Below are positions 1-6,121 of a stretch of DNA of 35,987 nucleotides, piece after piece (positions within the stretch are counted from its first letter, which is position 1; every line of letters starts with the position of its first letter). This DNA comes from Candidatus Liptonbacteria bacterium (GTDB taxonomy: Bacteria; Patescibacteriota; Minisyncoccia; UBA6257; 2-01-FULL-56-20). The stretch spans positions 1 through 35,987 of the forward strand of contig JACRFR010000023.1 of the NCBI GenBank assembly GCA_016212635.1, written 5' to 3'. The notes under the pieces are model-generated. The model was not told where the DNA came from, did no database searches, and saw only the letters and a list, made by a program, of their open reading frames with translations. A program made the translations under genes and the position numbers.

Positions 1-323
1 TGAAAAATATCCGGGATCCATTCAGTATTCCCACCTGGATTCTCCGCCGGAGGCGGACAGGCGGCTCCAAGCTCGCCCCGCACTTGATGCGGGGGCCGGA
101 ATGACACCACTTGGGTAGTTTTCAGTTCATACCTCGTCAGCGTGCTGCGAGGTGGTTGATTGGAAATGGCGTGATTCAAGCCTCTTCGCGGTTACCGGCC
201 ACTGCCCCCGTTGCCCCACGCCATCCATTGGAAGTCGCGAGCCGTATTTGGTATTATATTATCCGATCGACCAGTATAATACCAGAAACAATTTAAAGAA
301 CGGCCAGGGGCTGATCAGGGAAT
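1..323. other. Left-edge intergenic region with repeat debris
   Basis: No convincing gene is seen. Bases 40-110 hold GC-rich inverted words (TCCGCC/GGCGGA, and CCCCGCA/TGCGGGG ahead of GGAATGAC) that resemble common dispersed REP-type repeats. A 36-bp operator-like palindrome at 249-284 lies before the first gene. Short frames at 111-364 have no ribosome binding site and no recognisable domain. Confidence 0.5.
249..284. promoter_or_regulatory. Palindrome upstream of PaaX/Cas2-like gene, containing TATAAT
   Basis: Perfect 10-bp arms TGGTATTATA / TATAATACCA lie symmetrically around a CGATCG centre. The right arm contains TATAAT (275-280), which could be the -10 box of the downstream gene (start 324). 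A factor bound here would cover the promoter, as expected of an autoregulated operator. A sister palindrome with the same arms and centre lies at 1028-1065, just past the gene. Confidence 0.7.
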
Positions 324-944
324 ATGAAAGGGGATTGGACCATACAAATTCTGGAAGGGTTTAAACAGGCCGCGCTGGACCTGCCTACGGCGCTACAGGC
401 GTTTTTGGAATCGGGCTACGGGGCCAGCGCCGGGAAGATGATTCGCCGGTTCGACGAACTGCAAAACCAGAAGTTGATCGAACGCCAAGAAGACGAGTTG
501 TTTTCTCGCGAGCGGCGCCGGTTCTATAATCTCGTATCCTGGCTGAAAAAGGACGGATTGGTAGAGGCCAAGCGGCGACCGGCAGGGATCTTTTATCGAA
601 CTACCAGCAAGGGACTGAAGAAGCTTGAACATTTGTATCACAGGAAAAGTTCCGTTTTGCCCGCGCCTAGATATTCCGGCGTTCCAAGCAACCGTTTGAC
701 CATCGTCAGTTACGATATACCCGAGCGTCACCGCCGCAAGCGACGCTGGGTAAGTGCGTGTCTGCTAGGTTTGGGCTTTCAAGCCGTGCACCGGAGCGTC
801 TATCTGGGGAAGGTGGTCCTGCCGCGGGAGTTTATCCAGAGCATCGGTCGATTGAAACTAGCGGGATATTTGGAAATATTCGAGATCACTAAGTCCGGTA
901 CCTTGCGCCGACTGACCGAGCCCTCGACCGGGAGTAACTCTTAG
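324..944 (+). CDS. PaaX-like / Cas2-fold DNA-binding protein (first copy)
   Basis: A 206-residue protein. The N-terminal half (about 1-110) is helical, Lys/Arg-rich and consistent with winged-helix DNA binding. The C-terminal half opens with a hydrophobic strand ending in YDIP (Asp131), then a basic helix and LGLGFQAVHRSVYLG. This is the ferredoxin-like pattern shared by the PaaX C-terminal domain and Cas2. There is no adjacent CRISPR array and no cas1. A weak AGGG lies just before ATG 324. The gene is framed by two related palindromes (249-284, 1028-1065), which suggests either autoregulation or a palindrome-bounded mobile unit. Family assignment is by motif only; nuclease activity is not implied. 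Confidence 0.7.
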   Translation: MKGDWTIQILEGFKQAALDLPTALQAFLESGYGASAGKMIRRFDELQNQKLIERQEDELFSRERRRFYNLVSWLKKDGLVEAKRRPAGIFYRTTSKGLKKLEHLYHRKSSVLPAPRYSGVPSNRLTIVSYDIPERHRRKRRWVSACLLGLGFQAVHRSVYLGKVVLPREFIQSIGRLKLAGYLEIFEITKSGTLRRLTEPSTGSNS

Positions 945-1027
945 GCGATTATGTCTTATCGGAGCGGCGCACAGCGCCGGAATTCTGTTACCAAGATCGG
1001 AATGCTAACCCCCGGTACCTTAACCCT

Positions 1028-1065
1028 CTTGTATTATACCAATCGATCGACCGGTATAATACAAG
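1028..1065. promoter_or_regulatory. Palindrome downstream of PaaX/Cas2-like gene
   Basis: 13-bp perfect arms CTTGTATTATACC / GGTATAATACAAG surround a TCGATCGA centre. It shares the GTATTATA / TATAATAC arms and the CGATCGACC core with the palindrome at 249-284. TATAAT occurs in both directions (1055-1060 on +, 1033-1038 on -), so it could be a bidirectional promoter/operator. Confidence 0.7.
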
Positions 1066-1066
1066 C

Positions 1067-1190
1067 AAGGGGTGGATGGGGGGTGGATTTGGATGTCGGG
1101 TTTTCCCTGCGTCAGAATTTGCGAACCGATTCCCAAACTCTGGTCAGGGGAGCGCGCGGCGGTTGAGGGCGCGCGCTCCGAAGCGTTTTT
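1067..1190 (+). ncRNA. Possible small RNA from operator palindrome to terminator
   Basis: The TATAAT inside the 1028-1065 palindrome would start transcription near 1067. A hairpin (GGAGCGCGCG/CGCGCGCTCC, 1149-1179) with a T-run (1186-1190) follows about 120 nt later, and no plausible ORF lies between. The pair would define a short non-coding transcript controlled by whatever binds the palindrome. No well-spaced -35 box is visible, so this is tentative. Confidence 0.3.
1149..1190 (+). terminator. Rho-independent terminator
   Basis: Perfect 10-bp GC arms GGAGCGCGCG (1149-1158) and CGCGCGCTCC (1170-1179), 11-nt loop, then GAAGCG and TTTTT at 1186-1190. Confidence 0.65.
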
Positions 1191-1297
1191 CCTTTGACCG
1201 TCAGTGGGGGGACGGTCAATCCCGATTAGTCATCGGGACCCGCCCAGGTTTTCGGGCGTACGGGATTGTTCAGCGTCGGCTCCCGCTGGGCCGGATG

Positions 1298-1633
1298 TTA
1301 GGCGTCTGGGGGCGCGAGTTTTGCGAGCTTGCCCCAGACGAAGAAGCTTGCAGTTGGGTGGATCAACTGCCCGGCCGAGTTCCTCTTGAACCCGGCCTCG
1401 AGCATGGTTTTCACCCATGCCCGTGCTTCTTCCTCGGACGTCTCATACGACTGGACGTCCGCGTTGTACGGCCACCAGGCCGTACAATCCGCCGGCTTAC
1501 TGCACCGGCGGATCTCCCCCCTGAAACCGGGCGGGGGCGCCAATCGCTCCCCCCCGGTGTCCGGCACCAGGGAGGCGCTCCCCCATCGATCTTCCCCGTT
1601 TGGCTCATTCCGAGCCAAAAATTCTATTTTCAT
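1298..1633 (-). CDS. Small orphan protein with a strong ribosome binding site
   Basis: 111 residues, no family recognised. The start at 1633 is chosen because AAAGGAG lies 6 nt upstream on the minus strand; a longer in-frame version (to 1711) lacks such a site. The product begins MKIEFLARNE and has WWPYNADVQSYE followed by a helical stretch (SEEEARAWVKTMLEAGF) and a short C-terminal FFVWGKLAKL. It may be a small globular protein. It is one of few genes here on the minus strand and one of few with a clear Shine-Dalgarno site, so it may be a separate acquisition. Confidence 0.6.
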   Translation of the reverse strand: MKIEFLARNEPNGEDRWGSASLVPDTGGERLAPPPGFRGEIRRCSKPADCTAWWPYNADVQSYETSEEEARAWVKTMLEAGFKRNSAGQLIHPTASFFVWGKLAKLAPPDA

Positions 1634-1713
1634 GTCTTCTCCTTTCGATTTCCCCCTTGGGGGATGTTCTAACCGCACCTTTGCGTTCGAAAGGAGTTTC
1701 CGCAGTAACAATC

Positions 1714-1793
1714 TTGCGGAAAGCGGGCTGTTGATTTTTCTCCCATCTCCCCTCCTCGGGCAGGAGGGGAAACCAACAATCCGCTTCCCGCAA
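1714..1793. repeat. 80-bp stem-loop element
   Basis: The left arm 1714-1733 and right arm 1774-1793 are inverted complements over 20 bp with three mismatches (TTGCGG..AAGCGG.. TGTTG pattern). The loop carries a nested CCCCTCCT/AGGAGGGG hairpin. It lies upstream of the minus-strand gene 1298-1633 and could be its leader, or a decayed mobile palindrome. Confidence 0.5.
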
Positions 1794-1848
1794 GTTTCCC
1801 ACTTCGAATTATCAAAGAGCGACCGGGCCTCATAATACCAGAAGCGGC

Positions 1849-1877
1849 TTGATAATTAAGCCGATTTTAGCTATAAT
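1849..1877 (+). promoter_or_regulatory. Consensus sigma70 promoter for mntA-hepT
   Basis: TTGATA (1849-1854), a 17-bp spacer and TATAAT (1872-1877). The start would be near 1884, about 24 nt before an ATG at 1908 that was probably the original mntA start before the MITE inserted. Confidence 0.7.
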
Positions 1878-1905
1878 ACTGTAGCATAAAGATTGTAATA
1901 TGTCA

Positions 1906-2043
1906 ATATGAAACGGCCTGTCGGAAACGTCAAAAAGTTATTCCCTGAGCCCGTCGAAGGGTAGCTTTTTGGCGGGTACATGGCATGGCCCTCGACAAGC
2001 TCGGGCAATAAAATCGGTGGTTTCCGAACAGCGCCATATGAAA
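1906..2043 (+). mobile_element. MITE copy A with 8-bp target duplication ATATGAAA
   Basis: The element (about 1914-2035) ends in GTTTCCGAACAGCGCC and begins with a decayed inverted version. Inside it, a TTATTCCC..GAGC arm pairs with a GCTCGGGCAATAA arm. ATATGAAA occurs immediately before (1906-1913) and after (2036-2043). The duplicated site includes the mntA start codon (ATG 1908 and ATG 2038). Copies B (28499-28610) and C (35623-35745, inverted) share most of the sequence. There is no transposase gene, so it is non-autonomous. Confidence 0.75.
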
Positions 2044-2442
2044 AACGTCAGGAAAATTACAAACTACTTATCTAAAATCCCGGCAATCCAGGCGGTCTAT
2101 CTTTTCGGCTCCGTGGCGGAGGGGCGAGAACGGCAGGACAGCGATGTGGATATAGCGGTGCTTTTGTCGTATAAGTTGACCGCGAGTCAGCGTTTTCATT
2201 TACGGACCAGATTGTCTGCTGATCTTGCCGGGCAAATGAAGCGTCGAGTGGATGTAGTAGTATTAAACGACGTCCAATCGGTGTTTTTTAAGTATGTGAT
2301 CATCAAAGAGGGTCGGTTGATCTATCAAAGGTCCGAACTGTCGCGGGCGGAGTTTGAGTGTCGGACGCTTGGCGACTACTTTGACTTTCAACCGTTCCTT
2401 AATCTGTATAATCAACATTATGTCACGCGAAACGCGCGCTAA
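2038..2442 (+). CDS. mntA: MntA-type nucleotidyltransferase antitoxin
   Basis: 134 residues from ATG 2038. The minimal nucleotidyltransferase signature is clear: LFGS (Gly24-Ser25) and DSDVD (Asp36, Asp38), followed by a strand with VDVVVLND. In HEPN/MNT pairs this protein AMPylates a tyrosine of the HEPN toxin near its active-site motif and so neutralises it. It overlaps hepT by 23 bp, as is typical. A longer frame reaches back into the MITE (ATG 1980), but that part is repeat sequence. The start chosen lies in the duplicated target site of the MITE, which now separates it from its promoter by an extra 130 bp. Confidence 0.85.
   Translation: MKNVRKITNYLSKIPAIQAVYLFGSVAEGRERQDSDVDIAVLLSYKLTASQRFHLRTRLSADLAGQMKRRVDVVVLNDVQSVFFKYVIIKEGRLIYQRSELSRAEFECRTLGDYFDFQPFLNLYNQHYVTRNAR
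2407..2412 (+). promoter_or_regulatory. Internal -10 box before hepT
   Basis: TATAAT lies inside the 3' end of mntA, ending 7 nt before ATG 2420. Transcription starting there would give a nearly leaderless hepT mRNA independent of the MITE-disrupted upstream promoter. No clear -35 was identified. Confidence 0.4.
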
Positions 2443-2869
2443 AATCATCGCCAAGCTGGATAAGCTGGATGAGTATCTGGAGTATTTGGCTAAAATCAGG
2501 CGGGTGGACGAGAAGACCTTTTTGGCAGATTACCGCATATTCGGCGCGGCCGAGCGCTACCTGCAGTTAGCCATTGAAGTTCTCCTGGATGTCGGCAAAC
2601 TCTTAGTGGTTTTGGAAAACCTGCGTCGGCCGGATACTAATCAGGATATTTTCACCATCCTCGCCGAACGGAAAGTAATTTCTCGAGCGCTTCTGGATCG
2701 CCTGCAGAGGCTGGTCGGTTTCCGGAATATTTTAGTGCACGACTATGAAAAAATAGACCGGCAGATCGTGTTTCGGAACTTGCGCCGCAATCTCAAGGAC
2801 TTTCAAGATTTTCGCCGCGCGATTATCCGGTATCTCCGCGGGTCCAGCGGTCCATACAAAAAGTCATAG
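2420..2869 (+). CDS. hepT: HepT-type HEPN ribonuclease toxin
   Basis: 149 residues, all-helical. It contains the HEPN RNase motif RX4HXY as Arg102-NILV-His107-Asp-Tyr109. The tyrosine is the residue AMPylated by MntA in characterised pairs. HEPN dimers cleave RNA, in some cases tRNA. The ATG at 2420 is chosen because it overlaps the mntA end and follows a TATAAT box. The Lys-Ser tail (PYKKS) is unremarkable. All active-site residues are present, so the toxin should be functional if expressed. Confidence 0.85.
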   Translation: MSRETRAKIIAKLDKLDEYLEYLAKIRRVDEKTFLADYRIFGAAERYLQLAIEVLLDVGKLLVVLENLRRPDTNQDIFTILAERKVISRALLDRLQRLVGFRNILVHDYEKIDRQIVFRNLRRNLKDFQDFRRAIIRYLRGSSGPYKKS

Positions 2870-2881
2870 AGCTAGCGATTA

Positions 2882-2912
2882 CCCCACCTACCTCCCCTTA
2901 GAAAAGGGGAGG
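2882..2912. repeat. CCTCCCCTT-type hairpin repeat before alaS
   Basis: CCTCCCCTT ... AAGGGGAGG with a short loop. Related hairpins occur at 4880-4918, 5271-5303 and 34136-34172. It ends 17 nt before the alaS start; its GGGGAGG could act as a distant ribosome binding site. Confidence 0.6.
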
Positions 2913-2929
2913 AACAAAAAACCGATCTT

Positions 2930-4855
2930 ATGACCTCTCAAGAAATCCGACAAAAGTATCTGGATTTCTTTGCCGCCCGGGGGCATGCGATTATTCCCTC
3001 CGCTTCGCTCCTGCCGGAGAACGACCCCACTACGCTTTTCACCGGTTCCGGCATGCAGCCGCTCGTGCCTTGCCTTTTGGGCGAGGCGCATCCTTTGGGC
3101 CGGCGGTTAGTTAACTCCCAGAAAAGTTTCCGGGCGGAGGACATGGACGAGGTGGGTGATAATCGTCATACCACGTTCTTCGAGATGCTGGGCAACTGGT
3201 CACTCGGGGATTATTTCAAAAAAGAACAACTGGCTTGGTTTTTTGAATTTTTAACCGACGGGGTGGGGCTTGACCCACAACGATTATATATCTCGGTTTT
3301 TGCGGGAGACGAGAAGAATAGCGTGCCTCGCGATACGGAATCGGTGGAAATCTGGAAAAAGGCTTTTGCTGCCAAAGGTATTGAAGCTCGAGACGCAGAG
3401 CTTTTAACCGAAGCGCGAGGCGGCGAGTTGGGCATGCAAGACGGGCGGATTTTTTATTACGACGCCAAGAAAAACTGGTGGAGCCGTTCCGGTACGCCGG
3501 ATCAGATGCCCGCGGGCGAACCGGGCGGACCGGACTCGGAGGTATTTTTCGATTTTCAAACTCCGCACGATCCGAAATTCGGCAAAGAGTGCCACCCCAA
3601 CTGCGACTGCGGACGGTTCATGGAAATCGGGAACTCGGTTTTCATGGAATACCGGAGAGTAATCGCCAATAATGCCAATAGCGGAGGTAATAATGCGAAT
3701 AAAAATAGGGGCGAATGGTTCGAGAAGCTGCCGCAGAGGAATGTGGACTTCGGCGGGGGATTGGAGCGGATTGCGGCAGCCTCCATCAACTGTCCGGATA
3801 TTTTTAAAATAGACACGCTTGGCGCAATTCTTGAGGAGATGAAACGACGATTCAGCTGGGATTATGATTTAGCAAGTGACGGAGAGAGAAAAATCATGAG
3901 AATAGTAGCCGACCATCTCCGCGCTGCTGTTTTTATGGCAGGCGACGGAGTGTTCCCGTCAAATAAGCACCGAGGATATATGCTTAGGAAAATCTTGCGC
4001 AGAGCCATATTTAAAGCACATAAATTGGCCTCTGGTTTTTCTAATCTATACCCCCTTGCTAACACGGTAATCTCCTCTTATAAATCGGCCTACCCGGAGT
4101 TGGCGGAAAGAAGTAAAGATATCCATTCGGTTCTAGAAGAGGAGGAAATGAAATTCATGAAAACTATTGTGGGTGGAACAAGGGAATTCGAACATCTGGT
4201 AAAAAATGGAAAAATTACCGGTGTAGATGCGTTTAATCTTTACCAGAGTCATGGATTCCCTTGGGAGCTGACCGAGGAGTTGTCTTTGCAGCGTGGTCTA
4301 GATGTGAATCCCGCGGAGTTCCAGGCGGAATTTGAAAAGCACCAAGAGTTGTCTCGCACCGCTTCCGCCGGAACATTCAGGGGCGGTTTGGCGGACCAGA
4401 GCGAGCCGGTGGTGCGGTTGCATACAACCACCCATCTCTTGAACGCGGCATTGCGGAAGGTGCTGGGCGATCACGTTTGGCAAAAGGGCAGCAATATCAC
4501 CCCCGAACGGACCCGGTTTGACTTCACTCACGCGGCGAAACTAACCGAAGAACAGAAACAAGAGGTGGAAAAAATAGTGAACGAGGCGATCGCGCGGGAC
4601 TATGAGGTGAAAAAGGAAGTTCTGCCGCTCGAGGAGGCGCGGAAGTTGGGAGCAATCGGCGTTTTCGGCGAGAAGTATTCGGATACGGTGAGCGCTTACA
4701 CTGTTTGGGATCCTGAAACCGGCGAAGTATTCAGCCGGGAGTTCTGCGGCGGCCCGCACGTGGCGCACACTGGGGAAATCAAGGGTAAGTTCCATGTCGT
4801 AAAGGAAGAAGCCGTAGCCGCCGGAGTGCGCAGGATAAAGGGGGTGGTAGAATGA
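2930..4855 (+). CDS. alaS: Alanyl-tRNA synthetase, short form lacking C-Ala
   Basis: 641 residues against about 870 in most bacteria. The class II catalytic domain is at the N-terminus (FTGSGMQPL, FEMLGNWSLGDYFKK, FGGGLERIAA). The tRNA-recognition middle follows, then the editing domain with its zinc ligands HTTTH (His498, His502) and CGGPH (Cys606, His610). The protein ends right after the editing domain: the DHHA1/C-Ala domain is absent. This is inferred to be lineage-typical, not a truncation, because the next 20 bp hold no remnant. Residues 244-259 (VIANNANSGGNNANKN) are encoded by an in-frame copy of a 45-bp intergenic repeat, placed between MEYR and GEWFEKLPQ in the catalytic domain. 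Function: charges tRNA-Ala. Confidence 0.95.
   Translation: MTSQEIRQKYLDFFAARGHAIIPSASLLPENDPTTLFTGSGMQPLVPCLLGEAHPLGRRLVNSQKSFRAEDMDEVGDNRHTTFFEMLGNWSLGDYFKKEQLAWFFEFLTDGVGLDPQRLYISVFAGDEKNSVPRDTESVEIWKKAFAAKGIEARDAELLTEARGGELGMQDGRIFYYDAKKNWWSRSGTPDQMPAGEPGGPDSEVFFDFQTPHDPKFGKECHPNCDCGRFMEIGNSVFMEYRRVIANNANSGGNNANKNRGEWFEKLPQRNVDFGGGLERIAAASINCPDIFKIDTLGAILEEMKRRFSWDYDLASDGERKIMRIVADHLRAAVFMAGDGVFPSNKHRGYMLRKILRRAIFKAHKLASGFSNLYPLANTVISSYKSAYPELAERSKDIHSVLEEEEMKFMKTIVGGTREFEHLVKNGKITGVDAFNLYQSHGFPWELTEELSLQRGLDVNPAEFQAEFEKHQELSRTASAGTFRGGLADQSEPVVRLHTTTHLLNAALRKVLGDHVWQKGSNITPERTRFDFTHAAKLTEEQKQEVEKIVNEAIARDYEVKKEVLPLEEARKLGAIGVFGEKYSDTVSAYTVWDPETGEVFSREFCGGPHVAHTGEIKGKFHVVKEEAVAAGVRRIKGVVE
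3657..3701 (+). repeat. 45-bp dispersed repeat, copy 1 (in frame inside alaS)
   Basis: It runs from GAGTAATCGCC to GGTAATAATGCGAATA and matches the intergenic copies at 13010-13054, 13609-13653 and (inverted) 28713-28756, with a handful of differences. The length is a multiple of three and the frame used has no stop, adding about 15 residues rich in Asn, Ala and Gly. Confidence 0.85.
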
Positions 4856-4873
4856 GGGGAGAAGGGGGAGCAA

Positions 4874-5259
4874 TTAAGTTTCTTTCCCCTCCTTGTCTAA
4901 GGAGGGGGAGGGGAGGTGCTCCCGAATTTTTTGGAGCACGGCTGGCAAGCTCGAATAAATGTCGTTATTAGTAAATCTTAAAAATCGCACGCCAAAAGAT
5001 TCTATGTATTTTTGACGCCTCCGATCTTGTTGCGGGGTATCGCCTATGAAATGTGAATCCCCGTCAATTTCAATCGCCAATTTACGAGCGGGGCAACAAA
5101 AATCGACAACAAAAGAGTCAAAACATATTGTCTGCGGAACCTAGATCCTGATTGTTTTTATCTCAACTTCGACCAGAGTATGATCTCGGCCGCTGGCATG
5201 TTCTGGCGCAAAGCCCTGCGCGCGATTCTCGTGGTTCTTCGATTGAATATTCGAGTCAT
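4874..5259 (-). pseudogene. DUF559 (VSR-like endonuclease fold) pseudogene
   Basis: Read on the minus strand from ATG 5259, it shows the family start (MTRIFNRR.., then LRQNMPAAEIILWSKLR). An in-frame TAA follows, then SGSRFRRQYV, a one-base loss in a T-run, and finally an intact LAIEIDGDSHF..FGVRFLRFTNNDI core. Restoring one T gives FDSFVVDFCCP joined correctly to that core. So at least one stop and one frameshift break the gene. The last residues come from a CCTCCCC repeat. An intact member would be a stand-alone PD-(D/E)XK-like endonuclease of unknown role. Confidence 0.8.
4880..4918. repeat. CCTCCCC-type hairpin repeat overlapping the pseudogene tail
   Basis: CCCCTCCTT/AAGGAGGGG followed by GAGGGGAGG, same family as 2882-2912. 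It supplies the final codons of the DUF559 remnant. Confidence 0.5.
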
Positions 5260-5270
5260 GAAATGATTTT

Positions 5271-5303
5271 ACCCCACCTAACCTCCCCTTAGAAAGGGGA
5301 GGA
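5271..5303. repeat. CCTCCCCTT-type hairpin repeat before gtrA-like gene
   Basis: CCTCCCCTT AGA AAGGGGAGG, nearly identical to 2882-2912 including the preceding ACCCCACCT. Confidence 0.6.
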
Positions 5304-5310
5304 GTACATG

Positions 5311-5326
5311 TGCTATACTTACCTCA
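5311..5326 (+). promoter_or_regulatory. Extended -10 giving a leaderless start
   Basis: TGCTATACT (an extended TGn box, TATACT at 5314-5319) ends 6 nt before ATG 5326, so the expected start of transcription is at or next to the A of the start codon. Confidence 0.55.
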
Positions 5327-5985
5327 TGCAAACCATAACCAGTCGGGACTGGAAGGCGATTCTGATTATTGGCGCCGGGGTCGGCTTACTTGTCCAACCG
5401 CTGGTCGCGAACCTTTGGCCGGTGATCAGTCTGCCCTTTCGAGTTGTAATCTCTCTCGGTTTTATGGTTTTGTCGGTCAGCATACCTTTACAAGTCGTAA
5501 TTTTTCTAGGCTTTGCAGTTTTAGCTCCGGTGGCTCTCTGGATCGCGGCGATGCTTACTCGTTGGCTACCGGGAATTTTTCAATTTGCCAAGTTCGCCGC
5601 AGTTGGCACTCTTAATTCTTTCGTGGATTTAGGCGTGCTCAACTTGCAGATTTGGTTTTTCGGCGGCACTGCCGGCTTGGCTTACGGAGTTTATAAGTCC
5701 GTTTCGTTCGTAGTGGCTAACGCCAATAGTTTTGTCTGGAATAAGCACTGGACGTTCAACGAGAAGAAACCGACCACCGGCCGCGAAGCCCTGTTGTTCT
5801 ACCTGGTGGCGGCTGCAGGCTGGGCGGTGAATGTCGCCGTGGCTTCGGTGGTGGTGAACTATGTGGCCGCGCCGACGAGCATCGCCCCCAAGCTTTGGGC
5901 TAATATCGGAGCGATCCTGGGTATGGTTTTCTCTCTGGCGATCAATTTCTTGGGATATAAGTACTTGGTCTTTAAGGAAAAATAA
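5326..5985 (+). CDS. GtrA-family membrane protein
   Basis: 219 residues from ATG 5326 (a start at 5308 would place the -10 box inside the gene). Two or three N-terminal hydrophobic helices (to about residue 80) precede the GtrA domain: FAKFAAVGTLNSFVDLGVLN, then a VVANANSFVWNKHWTF stretch, and GMVFSLAINFLGYKYLVF at the end. GtrA proteins are four-helix membrane proteins, thought to move or help move lipid-linked sugars for cell-surface glycans. The extra N-terminal helices are an extension to the core of about 120 residues. No glycosyltransferase partner is adjacent. Confidence 0.85.
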   Translation: MQTITSRDWKAILIIGAGVGLLVQPLVANLWPVISLPFRVVISLGFMVLSVSIPLQVVIFLGFAVLAPVALWIAAMLTRWLPGIFQFAKFAAVGTLNSFVDLGVLNLQIWFFGGTAGLAYGVYKSVSFVVANANSFVWNKHWTFNEKKPTTGREALLFYLVAAAGWAVNVAVASVVVNYVAAPTSIAPKLWANIGAILGMVFSLAINFLGYKYLVFKEK

Positions 5986-6003
5986 GCCGGGAAACTGCAA
6001 TCC

Positions 6004-6108
6004 ATGCGTGTCTTGCAAACAGTTCTAATCATTATCGGTGTGGTCGTGCTCCTAGCTGCCGTCGGCTATTTGGCCAGCTCGCAATCACTTTCATCTGCTT
6101 GGCGCTAG
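6004..6108 (+). CDS. Possible 34-residue single-helix membrane peptide
   Basis: It starts MRVLQTVLIIIGVVVLLAAV, continues with GYLASSQ.. and ends in a TAG at 6106. The hydrophobic segment spans roughly residues 6-25. It lies between two membrane-protein genes (18 nt after gtrA-like, 13 nt before the transporter) on the same strand. No Shine-Dalgarno site is visible. It could be a genuine small membrane protein or chance. Confidence 0.35.
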   Translation: MRVLQTVLIIIGVVVLLAAVGYLASSQSLSSAWR

Positions 6109-6121
6109 GACCTGAAACAAC

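Larger units (their letters stand above)
945..1297. other. Gene-free region dense in hairpins
   Basis: This stretch holds the second CGATCG-centred palindrome (1028-1065), a terminator-like hairpin with T-run (1149-1190), and two further perfect short hairpins: TTGACCGTC/GACGGTCAA and TCCCGAT/ATCGGGA, within about 1196-1238. The latter two lie just past the end of the minus-strand gene 1298-1633 and could end its transcript. Open frames on the + strand have no start context or domain. Confidence 0.5.
1634..2037. other. Intergenic region: stem-loop, promoter and MITE
   Basis: No gene seen. In order it holds a 20-bp imperfect inverted repeat (1714-1733 / 1774-1793), a consensus promoter (1849-1877), and a roughly 120-bp MITE-like element (1914-2035) flanked by an 8-bp duplication. 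Confidence 0.6.

Noticed and set aside
1076-1835. Plus-strand frames of 168-198 residues
   Set aside because: Overlap hairpins and the opposite-strand gene with a strong ribosome site; composition is Pro/Arg/Gly shadow-like.
1969-2037. N-terminal extension of MntA
   Set aside because: Encoded by the MITE; the family begins at the ATG in the duplicated target site.
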